From contig NZ_FOMO01000007.1 in NCBI RefSeq assembly GCF_900112645.1, positions 124,001 to 188,000 on the forward strand: DNA of 64,000 nucleotides, read 5' to 3'. Position 1 is the first letter of the stretch. Every line of letters begins with the position of its first letter. The translations under genes and the position numbers were made by a program. This document shows positions 45,174 to 54,340 of this stretch, one piece after another. The stretch comes from Phytopseudomonas straminea. GTDB taxonomy: Bacteria > Pseudomonadota > Gammaproteobacteria > Pseudomonadales > Pseudomonadaceae. The notes beneath the pieces are model-generated. The model saw only the letters and a list, made by a program, of their open reading frames with translations. It had not been told where the DNA came from and ran no database searches.

Positions 45174-45632
45174 ATGGCAGTTCGCGTCCAGCAGGCCGTT
45201 TTCGATCCCGGCTTGGAAACCAACGCCGTGCATGCCGCCAACGCCGGCGTCGGCGCCGTGGCGTGCTTCGTCGGCTACGTGCGTGATTTCAATGACGGCC
45301 AGGACGTGGCCGGCATGTTTCTCGAGCATTTCCCCGGTATGACCGAAAAGGCCCTGGCTGGCATCGAGAGCCAGGCCCGCGAGCGCTGGCCATTGCTGGG
45401 CGTCGAGGTGATCCACCGCGTCGGGCGGCTGGAGCCGGGCGAGCCAATCGTTTTCGTCGGCGTGGCCAGCGCTCACCGCCAGGCGGCCTTTCAGGCCTGC
45501 GAGTTCATCATGGATTACCTGAAAACCCGTGCGCCGTTCTGGAAAAAGGAGGACACCCCCAGCGGCCCGCGCTGGGTCGAGGGCCGCGAGAGCGACCAGG
45601 CATCCGCCCGGCGTTGGCAGGCCGAAAGCTGA
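45174..45632 (+). CDS. moaE: molybdopterin synthase catalytic subunit
   Basis: The 152-residue subunit has CFVGYVRDFN, VIHRVGRLEPGEPIVFVGVASAHR (in part) and the catalytic Lys-rich APFWKKEDTPSGPRWV near the C-terminus. It converts precursor Z to molybdopterin with MoaD. ATG follows GGAGGCTGAG inside the moaD 3' end. It is the last of moaCDE; moaA is not in the window. Confidence 0.95.
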   Translation: MAVRVQQAVFDPGLETNAVHAANAGVGAVACFVGYVRDFNDGQDVAGMFLEHFPGMTEKALAGIESQARERWPLLGVEVIHRVGRLEPGEPIVFVGVASAHRQAAFQACEFIMDYLKTRAPFWKKEDTPSGPRWVEGRESDQASARRWQAES

Positions 45633-45639
45633 AAGCGGC

Positions 45640-45804
45640 TCAGCCGAACTCGATAAAGACCTTGAAGTACAGTGGCGCGAACATCGACAGCGCGCCCAGC
45701 CCGGTCAGCCAGATGCCCCATTCCTGTTCGCGGTTATTGAAGCCGATACCCAGCAGCAGAAAGCCGCTGATCAGCAGGACGATCATGATGTGAAAAGCGT
45801 CCAT
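45640..45804 (-). CDS. 54-residue membrane protein
   Basis: The 54-residue protein MDAFHIMIVLLISGFLLLGIGFNNREQEWG... has two hydrophobic segments (IMIVLLISGFLLLGIGF and IWLTGLGALSMFAPLYFKVFI). GAGGAGGCTTCGCC precedes the ATG strongly, which decides this start over upstream frames. Function unknown. It converges with moaE, with 7 bases between stop codons. Confidence 0.7.
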   Translation of the reverse strand: MDAFHIMIVLLISGFLLLGIGFNNREQEWGIWLTGLGALSMFAPLYFKVFIEFG

Positions 45805-46039
45805 GGCGAAGCCTCCTCGCAAGTGTCGCGTGCCATGAGCTGCGCCGCTGCCGTGCGGCGGCCTACATATCCAGCGTAGTCGAGGGCGCGTGTGGTGGGG
45901 CTGATTCAGGGCAATTCGTGGCATCAATAATGCGCAGCCTGGCCGCGATAAAAATCACGTTCGCCGATTTTGGTCGCCGTCGCGGCCGGGCGTGATTAAA
46001 ATCGCCGACTGAATTCTCCTGCTACCCAAGGATCCTGTT

Positions 46040-47221
46040 ATGCCCCGTATCGGAACCCCCCTGTCGCCCAGCGCGACCCGCGTGTTGCTGTGTGGCTCGG
46101 GCGAGCTCGGCAAGGAAGTGGTCATCGAGCTGCAACGCCTAGGCGTGGAAGTGATCGCCGTCGATCGCTACGCCAACGCGCCGGCCATGCAGGTGGCGCA
46201 TCGCAGCCACGTGATCAACATGCTCGACGGCGCCGCGCTGCGTGCAGTGATCGAGCAGGAGAAGCCGCACTACATCGTGCCGGAGATCGAGGCGATCGCC
46301 ACCGCCACGCTGGTCGAGCTGGAAAACGAAGGCTACACCGTGATCCCCAGCGCCCGCGCCGCGCAGCTGACCATGAACCGGGAAGGCATCCGTCGCCTGG
46401 CCGCCGAAGAACTCGGCCTGCCGACCTCGCCCTATAAGTTCGCGGACTCCTTCGAGGAGTTCCAGGCAGCGGTGAGCGCCATTGGCTTCCCGTGCGTGGT
46501 CAAGCCGATCATGAGCTCGTCCGGCAAGGGCCAGTCGGTGCTCAAGGGCGCCGATGACGTACAGAAAGCCTGGGACTACGCCCAGGCCGGTGGCCGTGCC
46601 GGCAAGGGCCGGGTGATCGTCGAAGGTTTCATCGACTTCGACTACGAAATCACCCTGCTGACCGTGCGCCACGTCGGCGGCACCACCTTTTGCGCGCCTG
46701 TCGGCCATCGTCAGGAAAAGGGCGATTACCAAGAGTCCTGGCAGCCTCAGGCGATGAGCGAGGCCGCCCGTGCCGAGGCCGAGCGTATCGCTCTGGCCGT
46801 TACTGGCTCGCTGGGTGGTCGCGGCCTGTTTGGCGTCGAGCTGTTCGTCAAGGGCGATCAGGTGTGGTTCTGCGAGATATCGCCGCGCCCGCACGACACC
46901 GGCCTGGTCACCCTGATCTCTCAGGATTTGTCCGAATTCGCCCTGCATGCCCGCGCTATTCTTGGCCTGCCGATCCCAGCGATCCGCCAGTTCGGCCCGT
47001 CCGCCTCGGCAGTGATTCTGGTCGAAGGCGAGTCCAAGCAGGTCAGCTTCGGCAGCCTCGGCGCCGCGCTCACCGAGCCGGACACCGCCCTGCGTCTGTT
47101 CGGCAAGCCGGAAGTCAGCGGCCAGCGCCGCATGGGCGTTGCACTGGCGCGCGACGAGTCTCTGGACGCAGCCCGCGCCAAGGCGCTGCGGTCGGCGCAG
47201 GCGGTCAAGGTGGAGCTGTAA
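46040..47221 (+). CDS. purT: formate-dependent phosphoribosylglycinamide formyltransferase 2
   Basis: The 393-residue ATP-grasp enzyme uses formate and ATP to formylate GAR in purine synthesis. It shows LLCGSGELGKEV at the N-terminus, KPIMSSSGKGQS for nucleotide binding and GLFGVELFVKGDQVWFCEISPRPHDTGLVT (in part) in the catalytic domain. AAGGATCCTGTT precedes the ATG. A possible -10 TAAAAT lies at 45997-46002 with no good -35 at standard spacing. Confidence 0.97.
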   Translation: MPRIGTPLSPSATRVLLCGSGELGKEVVIELQRLGVEVIAVDRYANAPAMQVAHRSHVINMLDGAALRAVIEQEKPHYIVPEIEAIATATLVELENEGYTVIPSARAAQLTMNREGIRRLAAEELGLPTSPYKFADSFEEFQAAVSAIGFPCVVKPIMSSSGKGQSVLKGADDVQKAWDYAQAGGRAGKGRVIVEGFIDFDYEITLLTVRHVGGTTFCAPVGHRQEKGDYQESWQPQAMSEAARAEAERIALAVTGSLGGRGLFGVELFVKGDQVWFCEISPRPHDTGLVTLISQDLSEFALHARAILGLPIPAIRQFGPSASAVILVEGESKQVSFGSLGAALTEPDTALRLFGKPEVSGQRRMGVALARDESLDAARAKALRSAQAVKVEL

Positions 47222-47267
47222 CCTTTTTGGAACGATGCCCGCAGCTGACGTGGGCATGCTGCACTAA

Positions 47268-47336
47268 CTGTGGGAGCGGGCCATGCCCGCGAAAAGTCAC
47301 GGGCATGGACTGGGCGTCCCCGCCCGTTCCCACAGG
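47268..47336. repeat. REP-like inverted pair downstream of purT
   Basis: CTGTGGGAGCGGGCCATGCC (47268 on) is mirrored by CGCCCGTTCCCACAG (47321-47335), and an inner CCATGCCCG/CGGGCATGG stem (47281-47289 and 47300-47308) gives a cruciform-capable unit. This is the best-formed copy in the window. Confidence 0.75.
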
Positions 47337-47456
47337 TAGTACGCTAACGCTCGCGTTTCATTCGTTGTCGTCGATCAATGGGAATACGAATTCTCGGATA
47401 CGAAAGATCGTGAGCGGCTTTATAAGTACCAGCGGCGTTGTGCCGCTTGCCATGCC

Positions 47457-48710
47457 TCAGTGCTGTTGGGCCTCCCAGGCCCGCACTTCCAGCACGCGGC
47501 TGCCGCTGGACTGGACGATCTCCAGCCGGTAGCGACTCACCTGCATACAAACCGCGCAGTCAGGAATGTTTTCCAGCACTTCGGTCACCAGGCCGTTGAC
47601 CGTCTTCGGTCCATCGACCGGTAGGTGCCAGCCTAGTGCCCGGTTCACTTCACGCAGATAGGCGCTGCCCTGGATCGACCAGGTGCCGTCGCCCAGCGGA
47701 TAAAATTCGCGTGGGTGTGCGGTTTCCACCGAACTCAGGTCGCCGACGATCTCTTCGAGAATGTCTTCGACGGTGACGATGCCCATGGCCTCGCCGTATT
47801 CGTCGACCACTACGGCAGTGCGGTACTTGTGCTGCTGGAAGTTGACCAGCTGGTTCGCCAGCGTGGTGCCTTCGGGCACGAAGTACGCGGCGTCGCAGGC
47901 CTGCAGCAAGGCCGCTTCATCCAGCTCGCTACACCCGGCCAGGCGGCGCATGTGCAAGATGCCTTCGGTCTGGTTGAGGCCGTTGCGGTACACCGGCAGA
48001 CGAGTGTGCGAGGCGCTGCGAATCTGCTCGAGCAGCGGCGTGCTGCCCTGCAGATCGATGCCGGTGACCTCGTGGCGCGGAATCATCACGTCCTCGACGC
48101 TGACCTTGTCCAGCTCCAGCACGCCCAGCAGCATGGCGCGTCGCTCGGCGGGCAGCGGCAGGTCGTCGGCCTGCAGCGCGTCGCGCAGCTCGGTGAGGCT
48201 CGGTGCATCATCGGGTGCGGCGCTCTGATCTGCCTTGCCTATTCGCCGGCGCAGACCCTGGCCGATGGTCATCAGCAGGTGGGTGAACGGGGACAGCGCC
48301 AGGCTGACCAGGGTCAGCGGATAGCTTGCTGGGTAGGCGAACAGCGGCGGCGGCAGGATGGCCAGCAGGCGACCGAACGGATGGGCCAGCATCAGCACGG
48401 CCAGCGTCAGAACGAACGGCGATGGCGCCAGATTACCGGGCGCACCGTGGCGCAAGGCCAGCAAGGTGGCAGCGACCGAGGCGGCCATGGTGCTGCAAAT
48501 GGTGCCGATGCGCAGGGTCGCCGACAGCCGTTGTGGCTGGTCGAGCAGGGCGATCAGCCGGGCAGCGGCGCGATGGCCCTGGCGCGCCCGGTAGCGCAGC
48601 CGATAGCGGTTGAGACCGAATAGCACGGTACGTGCGCAGATGAAAAAGGTCGCGCAGGCCAGCAGGGTGAGCAGCAGGGCGAGCTGGAAAAGCGGTGAGG
48701 GTGTGTTCAC
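47457..48710 (-). CDS. CorC/CNNM-type hemolysin-family membrane protein
   Basis: The 417-residue protein has four N-terminal membrane segments (CNNM/DUF21 domain), a CBS pair (about 200-320, with VMIPRHEVTGID and VVDEYGEAMGIVTVEDILEEIVGDL, in part) and a C-terminal CorC_HlyC domain. Such proteins are linked to Mg2+/Co2+ efflux. The start is GTG, 3 bases after the ccsA-like stop on the same strand, so the two genes are probably coupled. The ribosome site is weak. Confidence 0.9.
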   Translation of the reverse strand: MNTPSPLFQLALLLTLLACATFFICARTVLFGLNRYRLRYRARQGHRAAARLIALLDQPQRLSATLRIGTICSTMAASVAATLLALRHGAPGNLAPSPFVLTLAVLMLAHPFGRLLAILPPPLFAYPASYPLTLVSLALSPFTHLLMTIGQGLRRRIGKADQSAAPDDAPSLTELRDALQADDLPLPAERRAMLLGVLELDKVSVEDVMIPRHEVTGIDLQGSTPLLEQIRSASHTRLPVYRNGLNQTEGILHMRRLAGCSELDEAALLQACDAAYFVPEGTTLANQLVNFQQHKYRTAVVVDEYGEAMGIVTVEDILEEIVGDLSSVETAHPREFYPLGDGTWSIQGSAYLREVNRALGWHLPVDGPKTVNGLVTEVLENIPDCAVCMQVSRYRLEIVQSSGSRVLEVRAWEAQQH

Positions 48711-48713
48711 GGC

Positions 48714-49514
48714 TCAGATGTGCAGGATGAATTCACGAACCAGCTTGCTGCCGAAGAAGGCCAGCATCAGCAGACAGAAACCGGCCAGCGTCCAGCGGAT
48801 CGCCTTGTGGCCGCGCCAGCCGAGCTGGTGGCGGCCCCAAAGCAGTACAGCGAACACTACCCAGGCGAAGCACGACAGGATGGTCTTGTGCACCAGGTGC
48901 TGAGTGAACAGGTTGTCGATGAACACCGCGCCGGAGAGCAGCGACAGTGACAGCAGCGCCCAGCCGCTCCACAGGAAGCCGAACAGCAGGCTTTCCATGG
49001 TCTGCAGGGGTGGGAAGTTGCGGATCAGCCCGGAGGGATGCTTGTTCTTGAGCTGCCGGTCCTGCACCAGTAGCAATAGCGACTGGAACATGGCGATGGT
49101 CAACAGGCCGTAGGCCACGATGGACAGCAGAATGTGGGCGAGTATGCCAGGGCCTTCCTCGATCGGCTGGCTGGTGCCGCTGGGCATGAACTGCGCGCAC
49201 AGCACCGTCAGCCCGCCGAGCGGAAACAGGAACAGCAGCAGGTTGTGCACCGGCATGCGCTGGCAGGCCAGCAGGATCAGCGCAATCACCGTAAAGGCGA
49301 TCAGACTGGAGGAATTGAAGAAGTCCAGGTTCAGGCCGGCGACATCGTGCATCTGCATGTACAGGCTGCCACCGTGAAACAGCAGGGCGATCACGCCCAC
49401 CAGCAGCAACACGGGTTGGCTGGGCTGGCTGCGGCGGGCCAGATGCAGGCCTTGATAGCAGGCAGCGCCAAAGTAGAGAACGGCGGCGGCGAGGCTGGGT
49501 AACAGAGGGTGCAT
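48714..49514 (-). CDS. CcsA/YpjD-type cytochrome c assembly membrane protein
   Basis: The 266-residue protein has about eight hydrophobic helices and the CcsA-family pattern with conserved His (AQFMPSG, ILLSIVAYGLLTIAMFQSLLLL, HKTILSCFAW). YpjD/CcsA-like proteins handle heme for cytochrome c assembly in some bacteria, though in pseudomonads this orphan has unknown role. It is upstream of the CorC-like gene and divergent from ffh. Its start codon has a poor ribosome site. Confidence 0.85.
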   Translation of the reverse strand: MHPLLPSLAAAVLYFGAACYQGLHLARRSQPSQPVLLLVGVIALLFHGGSLYMQMHDVAGLNLDFFNSSSLIAFTVIALILLACQRMPVHNLLLFLFPLGGLTVLCAQFMPSGTSQPIEEGPGILAHILLSIVAYGLLTIAMFQSLLLLVQDRQLKNKHPSGLIRNFPPLQTMESLLFGFLWSGWALLSLSLLSGAVFIDNLFTQHLVHKTILSCFAWVVFAVLLWGRHQLGWRGHKAIRWTLAGFCLLMLAFFGSKLVREFILHI

Positions 49515-49650
49515 AGATAGGCGATGACAGGGCCGGAAAGGCGCTGAGTGTGGCACACAACCGTTGTCGCAAAAAGACTGCAAGCGGTATCCGCTCTCAT
49601 ATGTCGCAGGCGCACCGACAAACAAGCCTCGAAAGCGTCGCGGTCTTCGT

Positions 49651-49656
49651 TATAAT
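49651..49656 (+). promoter_or_regulatory. -10 box of the ffh promoter
   Basis: A perfect TATAAT hexamer lies 51 bases upstream of the ffh start codon, in the short divergent region with the ccsA-like gene. No strong -35 is seen at 17 bases. Confidence 0.55.
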
Positions 49657-49707
49657 CCGCCGTTTGCTGCCAGCCCATCCCGGCCAGACGGCCCGAAAGG
49701 AACGCGC

Positions 49708-51084
49708 ATGTTCGAAAATTTAACCGATCGCCTCTCGCAGACTCTGCGCAGCGTCACTGGCAAGGCCAAGCTGACCGAGGACAACATCAAGGACACCCTG
49801 CGCGAAGTGCGCATGGCGTTGCTCGAGGCCGACGTGGCGCTGCCCGTGGTCAAGGATTTCGTTGCTCGCGTCAAGGAGCGCGCGGTCGGCACCGAGGTGT
49901 CCAAGAGCCTGACTCCGGGCCAGGCGTTCGTGAAGATCGTGCGCCTGGAGCTGGAAAGCCTCATGGGCGCCGCCAACGAAGACCTCGACCTGAGCACCAC
50001 GCCGCCGGCGGTGGTGCTGATGGCCGGTCTGCAAGGTGCTGGTAAGACCACCACCGTGGGCAAGCTGGCGCGCCTGCTCAAGGAGCGCAAGAAGAAGAGC
50101 GTGATGGTGGTGTCGGCGGACGTCTACCGTCCGGCGGCCATCAAGCAGCTGGAAACCCTGGCCAATGACCTGGGCGTGACCTTCTTCCCTTCCGACATTA
50201 CCCAGAAGCCGGTGGCCATCGCCGAAGCGGCGATCCGTGAGGCCAAGCTCAAGTACATCGACGTGGTGCTGGTCGACACCGCCGGTCGTCTGGCCGTCGA
50301 TGCCGAGATGATGGCCGAGATCCAGGCGCTGCATGCCGCGGTCAATCCGGTGGAGACCCTGTTCGTGGTCGACGCCATGACCGGTCAGGACGCCGCCAAC
50401 ACCGCCAAGGCCTTCAACGATGCGCTGCCGCTTACCGGCGTGGTGCTCACCAAGGTCGACGGTGACGCCCGTGGCGGTGCCGCGCTATCGGTGCGCGCCA
50501 TCACTGGCAAGCCGATCAAGTTCATCGGTATGGGCGAGAAGAGTGAAGCGCTCGAGCCGTTTCACCCCGAGCGAATCGCCTCGCGCATCCTCGGCATGGG
50601 CGATGTGCTCAGCCTGATCGAACAGGCCGAGCAGACCCTCGACCGCGAGAAGGCCGAGAAGCTCACCAAGAAGCTCAAGAAGGGCAAGGGTTTCGACCTC
50701 GAGGACTTCCGCGACCAGCTCGTGCAGATGAAAAGTATGGGCGGCCTCGGCGGCCTGATGGACAAGCTGCCGCAGATGGGTGGCGTCAACCTGGCGCAGA
50801 TGGGCAATGCCCAGGGCGCGGCAGAAAAGCAGTTCAAGCAGATGGAGGCGATCATCAACTCGATGACGCCTGCCGAGCGCCGCGACCCCGACATCATCAG
50901 CGGCTCGCGCAAGCGCCGCATCGCCATGGGTTCTGGCACTCAGGTGCAGGACATCGGTCGGCTGATCAAGCAGCACAAGCAGATGCAGAAGATGATGAAG
51001 AAATTCAGTGCCAAAGGCGGCATGGCCAAGATGATGCGCGGCATGGGCAGCATGATGCCTGGCGGCGGCATGCCGAAGTTCTGA
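49708..51084 (+). CDS. ffh: signal recognition particle protein Ffh
   Basis: The 458-residue SRP54 GTPase has the N domain, the G domain with P-loop GLQGAGKTT at 107-115, DTAGRL, TKVDGDARGG, and a Met-rich M domain from about residue 320 (MKSMGGLGGLMDKLPQM). It binds 4.5S RNA and signal sequences and delivers nascent chains to FtsY. The ATG follows GAAAGGAACGCGC. A CAGGCCGC-CTG-GCGGCCTG hairpin (51094-51112) follows the gene. Confidence 0.98.
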   Translation: MFENLTDRLSQTLRSVTGKAKLTEDNIKDTLREVRMALLEADVALPVVKDFVARVKERAVGTEVSKSLTPGQAFVKIVRLELESLMGAANEDLDLSTTPPAVVLMAGLQGAGKTTTVGKLARLLKERKKKSVMVVSADVYRPAAIKQLETLANDLGVTFFPSDITQKPVAIAEAAIREAKLKYIDVVLVDTAGRLAVDAEMMAEIQALHAAVNPVETLFVVDAMTGQDAANTAKAFNDALPLTGVVLTKVDGDARGGAALSVRAITGKPIKFIGMGEKSEALEPFHPERIASRILGMGDVLSLIEQAEQTLDREKAEKLTKKLKKGKGFDLEDFRDQLVQMKSMGGLGGLMDKLPQMGGVNLAQMGNAQGAAEKQFKQMEAIINSMTPAERRDPDIISGSRKRRIAMGSGTQVQDIGRLIKQHKQMQKMMKKFSAKGGMAKMMRGMGSMMPGGGMPKF

Positions 51085-51227
51085 TGGCTCTGGCAGGCCG
51101 CCTGGCGGCCTGTGGAAAAAGAGATTTGCAAACAGCCGCATAATCCTTAGAATATGCGGCCTTTCGGGCCTAGGCCCATTTTTGATGTGTGCCTCAAGTT
51201 AGCACCGACTACAGGAACGATGTTCAC

Positions 51228-51479
51228 ATGGTAACTATTCGTCTCGCTCGCGGCGGCTCCAAAAAGCGCCCCTTCTACCACCTCACCGTGACCAACAGCC
51301 GCAATGCGCGCGACGGTCGCTTCGTAGAGCGTATCGGTTTCTTCAATCCGATCGCCTCGGGTGCTGAAGTCAAGCTGTCCGTGAATCAAGAGCGCGCTAC
51401 TTACTGGCTGAGCCAGGGCGCCCAGCCGTCTGAGCGCGTTGCTCAGCTGCTGAAAGAAGCTGCCAAGGCTGCTGCCTAA
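51228..51479 (+). CDS. rpsP: 30S ribosomal protein S16
   Basis: The 83-residue S16 begins MVTIRLARGGSKKRPFY and has the conserved RIGFFNP. Start at ATG 51228 after CAGGAACGATGTTCAC. It opens the rpsP-rimM-trmD-rplS operon. The upstream AT-rich segment (TAATCCTTAGAATATG) may contain its promoter. Confidence 0.97.
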   Translation: MVTIRLARGGSKKRPFYHLTVTNSRNARDGRFVERIGFFNPIASGAEVKLSVNQERATYWLSQGAQPSERVAQLLKEAAKAAA

Positions 51480-51488
51480 GCACTTCTT

Positions 51489-52025
51489 ATGAGCACGACG
51501 CCGGCCCCCGCCGAGGATCTTCTGGTTCTTGGCAAGATAGTCTCGGTGCATGGCGTCAAGGGTGAGATAAAGGTGTATTCCTTTACCGATCCCCTGGATA
51601 ACGTGCTCGATTACCCTCGCTGGACGCTGCGGCGCGATGGCGAGGTGAAACAGGTTGAACTGGCTGGTGGACGCTTGCAGGGCAAGGTTCTGGTCGCCAG
51701 GCTCAAAGGGCTCGAGGATCGTGAAGTGGCGCGTACCTACGCGGGCTTCGAGATCTGCGTACCCAGGAGCCAGCTGCCGGAGCTCGATGACGGCGAGTTC
51801 TACTGGTATCAGCTGGAAGGTCTGAAGGTCATCGATCAGGCGGGGCAACTGCTCGGCAAGGTCGATCATCTGTTCGAGACCGGTGCCAATGACGTGATGG
51901 TGGTCAAGCCCTGCGCTGACAGTCTCGATGATCGTGAGCGTTTGCTGCCGTATACGCAGCAGTGCGTGTTGTCGATCAATCTCGAAGCTGGCGAGATGCA
52001 GGTCGAGTGGGACGCGGATTTCTGA
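51489..52025 (+). CDS. rimM: ribosome maturation factor RimM
   Basis: The 178-residue factor has the N-terminal RimM barrel (LGKIVSVHGVKGEIKVYSFTDP, in part) and the C-terminal PRC-like barrel ending in VEWDADF. It binds S19 and supports 16S maturation. It starts 9 bases after rpsP and ends 4 bases before trmD. Confidence 0.96.
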   Translation: MSTTPAPAEDLLVLGKIVSVHGVKGEIKVYSFTDPLDNVLDYPRWTLRRDGEVKQVELAGGRLQGKVLVARLKGLEDREVARTYAGFEICVPRSQLPELDDGEFYWYQLEGLKVIDQAGQLLGKVDHLFETGANDVMVVKPCADSLDDRERLLPYTQQCVLSINLEAGEMQVEWDADF

Positions 52026-52029
52026 CGCC

Positions 52030-52782
52030 ATGCCGAGCTTGCGCGTCGATGTGATTACGCTGTTCCCGGAAATGTTCGCCGCCATCAGCGATTACGGCAT
52101 CACCAGTCGTGCGGTAAAGCAGGAGCTGTTGCAGCTGACCTGCTGGAATCCGCGCAGCTATACCACGGATCGTCATCACACCGTTGACGACCGCCCCTTC
52201 GGTGGTGGTCCCGGCATGGTGATGAAGATCAAGCCGCTGGAAGATGCTCTGGTTGATGCCAGGCAGGCCAGCGACGTACCGGCGAAGGTGATTTATCTCT
52301 CGCCGCAGGGCCGCAAGCTGACGCAGGCGGCGGTACGCGAGCTGGCGAAAGAGGAGCGTTTGATTCTCATTGCTGGCCGCTACGAAGGCATCGACGAACG
52401 TTTCATCGAAACCCACGTCGATGAGGAATGGTCGATCGGCGACTACGTCCTGTCCGGCGGTGAGCTGCCGGCCATGGTGCTGATCGATGCGGTAACGCGC
52501 CTATTGCCTGGTGCATTAGGTCATGCAGATTCGGCCGAGGAAGACTCCTTCACGGATGGCTTGCTCGACTGCCCGCACTACACCCGTCCGGAGGTGTATG
52601 CGGATAAACGTGTTCCGCAGGTGCTGCTTGGCGGCAACCACGAACACATCCGGCGCTGGCGTTTGCAGCAGTCCCTGGGGCGCACCTGGGAACGCCGTGT
52701 CGATCTTCTGGATAGCCGCTCGCTTTCTGGAGAAGAGAAGAAGCTGCTGGAGGAATACATCCGCCAGCGGGACGATAACTAA
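52030..52782 (+). CDS. trmD: tRNA (guanine-N1)-methyltransferase
   Basis: The 250-residue SPOUT methyltransferase modifies G37 in tRNA. VDVITLFPEMF, the trefoil-knot segment IAGRYEGIDERF and IGDYVLSGGELPAMVLIDAV (in part) are present. The ATG at 52030 lies 4 bases after the rimM stop; the long upstream overlapping frame is a shadow. Confidence 0.97.
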   Translation: MPSLRVDVITLFPEMFAAISDYGITSRAVKQELLQLTCWNPRSYTTDRHHTVDDRPFGGGPGMVMKIKPLEDALVDARQASDVPAKVIYLSPQGRKLTQAAVRELAKEERLILIAGRYEGIDERFIETHVDEEWSIGDYVLSGGELPAMVLIDAVTRLLPGALGHADSAEEDSFTDGLLDCPHYTRPEVYADKRVPQVLLGGNHEHIRRWRLQQSLGRTWERRVDLLDSRSLSGEEKKLLEEYIRQRDDN

Positions 52783-52822
52783 TATCGATGGCCGGCCTGA
52801 CGGCCCGTCTTAGGAGCGCAGC

Positions 52823-53173
52823 ATGACCAACAAAATCATTCAGCAACTCGAAGCTGAGCAGATGAGCAAAGAGATCCCGACCTTTGCCCCGGGCGACACC
52901 GTAGTCGTTCAGGTGAAAGTAAAGGAAGGTGACCGCCAGCGTCTGCAGGCGTTCGAGGGTGTGGTAATCGCCAAGCGTAACCGTGGTCTGAACAGCGCCT
53001 TCACCGTGCGCAAGATCTCCAGCGGCGTTGGCGTTGAGCGTACTTTCCAGACCTACAGCCCGCTGGTCGACAGCCTGGCCGTCAAGCGTCGCGGTGATGT
53101 TCGCAAAGCCAAGCTGTACTATCTGCGCGACCTGTCCGGCAAGGCAGCGCGCATCAAGGAAAAACTGGTTTAA
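52823..53173 (+). CDS. rplS: 50S ribosomal protein L19
   Basis: The 116-residue L19 includes PTFAPGDTVVVQVKVKEGDRQRLQAFEGVVI (in part) and ERTFQTYSPLVDSLAVKRRGDVRKAKLYYLRDLSGKAARIKE (in part). AGGAGCGCAGC precedes the ATG. It ends the operon before a strong terminator. Confidence 0.97.
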   Translation: MTNKIIQQLEAEQMSKEIPTFAPGDTVVVQVKVKEGDRQRLQAFEGVVIAKRNRGLNSAFTVRKISSGVGVERTFQTYSPLVDSLAVKRRGDVRKAKLYYLRDLSGKAARIKEKLV

Positions 53174-53190
53174 TCCAGCTTTCCCCCTCG

Positions 53191-53217
53191 AAAAAAGCAG
53201 CCTCGGCTGCTTTTTTC
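53191..53217 (+). terminator. terminator of the rpsP-rplS operon
   Basis: AAAAAAGCAGCC-TC-GGCTGCTTTTTT is a classic stem-loop with a T run, 18 bases after the rplS stop. Confidence 0.92.
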
Positions 53218-53237
53218 GTTTCTGGCGTTTGGTGGGC

Positions 53238-53267
53238 TGGCAGCCGTTTCGCAAGCCCGCTCCCACA
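53238..53267. repeat. REP-like element (half unit)
   Basis: GCAAGCCCGCTCCCACAAAA is the complementary-strand form of the REP core (TTGTGGGAGCGGGCTTGC), between the rplS terminator and xerD. Confidence 0.55.
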
Positions 53268-53335
53268 AAAGCAGTGCAGTATCTGCTTTTGATTGTGTTG
53301 ATAATGAATTCTTTGCGTAGTGCAGATCTGACCCC

Positions 53336-54232
53336 ATGTCCGCTGTCGGCCATCCATTGATCGAGCGTTTCATCGAGGCTTTGTGGCTGGAGAAGGGCCT
53401 GTCCGCCCATACTCAGTCGGCCTATCGCAGTGATTTGGCGCTGCTCAACGGCTGGCTGCAGGCCCGCGATGTCGAGCTGCAGGCGGTGGGCCGCGAGGTG
53501 CTGCTCGATCATCTGGCCTGGCGCATGAATGAAGGCTACAAGGCGCGCTCCACGGCGCGGCTGATTTCCGGCATGCGCGGCTTCTACCGCTTCCTGCTGC
53601 GCGAGGGCATCATCGACACCGATCCCACGCTGCAGGTCGACATGCCGCAGCTTGGCCGGCCGCTGCCCAAGTCGCTGTCCGAGGCGGATGTCGAGGCGCT
53701 GCTGGCCGCGCCGGATCTGGATGATCCCATCGGCCTGCGTGATCGCGCCATGCTCGAGGTGCTGTATGCCTGTGGTCTGCGGGTCAGCGAGCTGGTCGGG
53801 CTGACGCTCGAGCAGGTCAATCTTCGCCAGGGCGTGCTACGGGTGTTCGGCAAGGGCAGCAAGGAGCGCCTGGTGCCCATGGGGGAGGAAGCCATCGGCT
53901 GGGTCGAGCGCTATTGTCGTGAGGCACGGCCTGCGCTGCTGGCTGGTCGGCCCGCGGACGTGCTATTCCCGAGCCTGCGTGGCGAGCAGATGACCCGGCA
54001 AACCTTCTGGCACCGCATCAAGCATCACGCCCAGGTGGCGGGGATCGCCAAGTCGCTGTCGCCGCACACTTTGCGTCATGCCTTCGCGACTCATCTGCTC
54101 AACCACGGCGCTGACCTGCGCGTGGTGCAGATGCTGCTGGGTCACAGTGATCTGTCCACCACGCAGATCTACACCCACATCGCCCGCGCGCGCTTGCAGG
54201 CGTTGCATGCTCAGCACCATCCGCGTGGCTGA
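53336..54232 (+). CDS. xerD: tyrosine recombinase XerD
   Basis: The 298-residue recombinase has the full catalytic set Arg149, Lys173, His244 (HTLRH), Arg247, His270 (LLGHSD) and nucleophile Tyr279 (TTQIYTHI). It resolves chromosome dimers with XerC at dif. Length and spacing match chromosomal XerD rather than a phage integrase, and it is followed by dsbC as usual in pseudomonads. Confidence 0.97.
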   Translation: MSAVGHPLIERFIEALWLEKGLSAHTQSAYRSDLALLNGWLQARDVELQAVGREVLLDHLAWRMNEGYKARSTARLISGMRGFYRFLLREGIIDTDPTLQVDMPQLGRPLPKSLSEADVEALLAAPDLDDPIGLRDRAMLEVLYACGLRVSELVGLTLEQVNLRQGVLRVFGKGSKERLVPMGEEAIGWVERYCREARPALLAGRPADVLFPSLRGEQMTRQTFWHRIKHHAQVAGIAKSLSPHTLRHAFATHLLNHGADLRVVQMLLGHSDLSTTQIYTHIARARLQALHAQHHPRG

Positions 54233-54340
54233 ATCGGCTGGCGCCAGTTGGCGCTTTGCGTCTGCCGGGCGCAGCCTGGGGCGCCGGTTATGGTAGTCTC
54301 TGTGCTTTCCCTGTCACCCCGTCGCTCGATAGGAGTTTTC

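Noticed and set aside
53336..54232. Phage integrase or integron-type recombinase
   Set aside because: Catalytic residue positions and the rplS-xerD-dsbC context match chromosomal XerD; no attachment repeats or phage genes are nearby.
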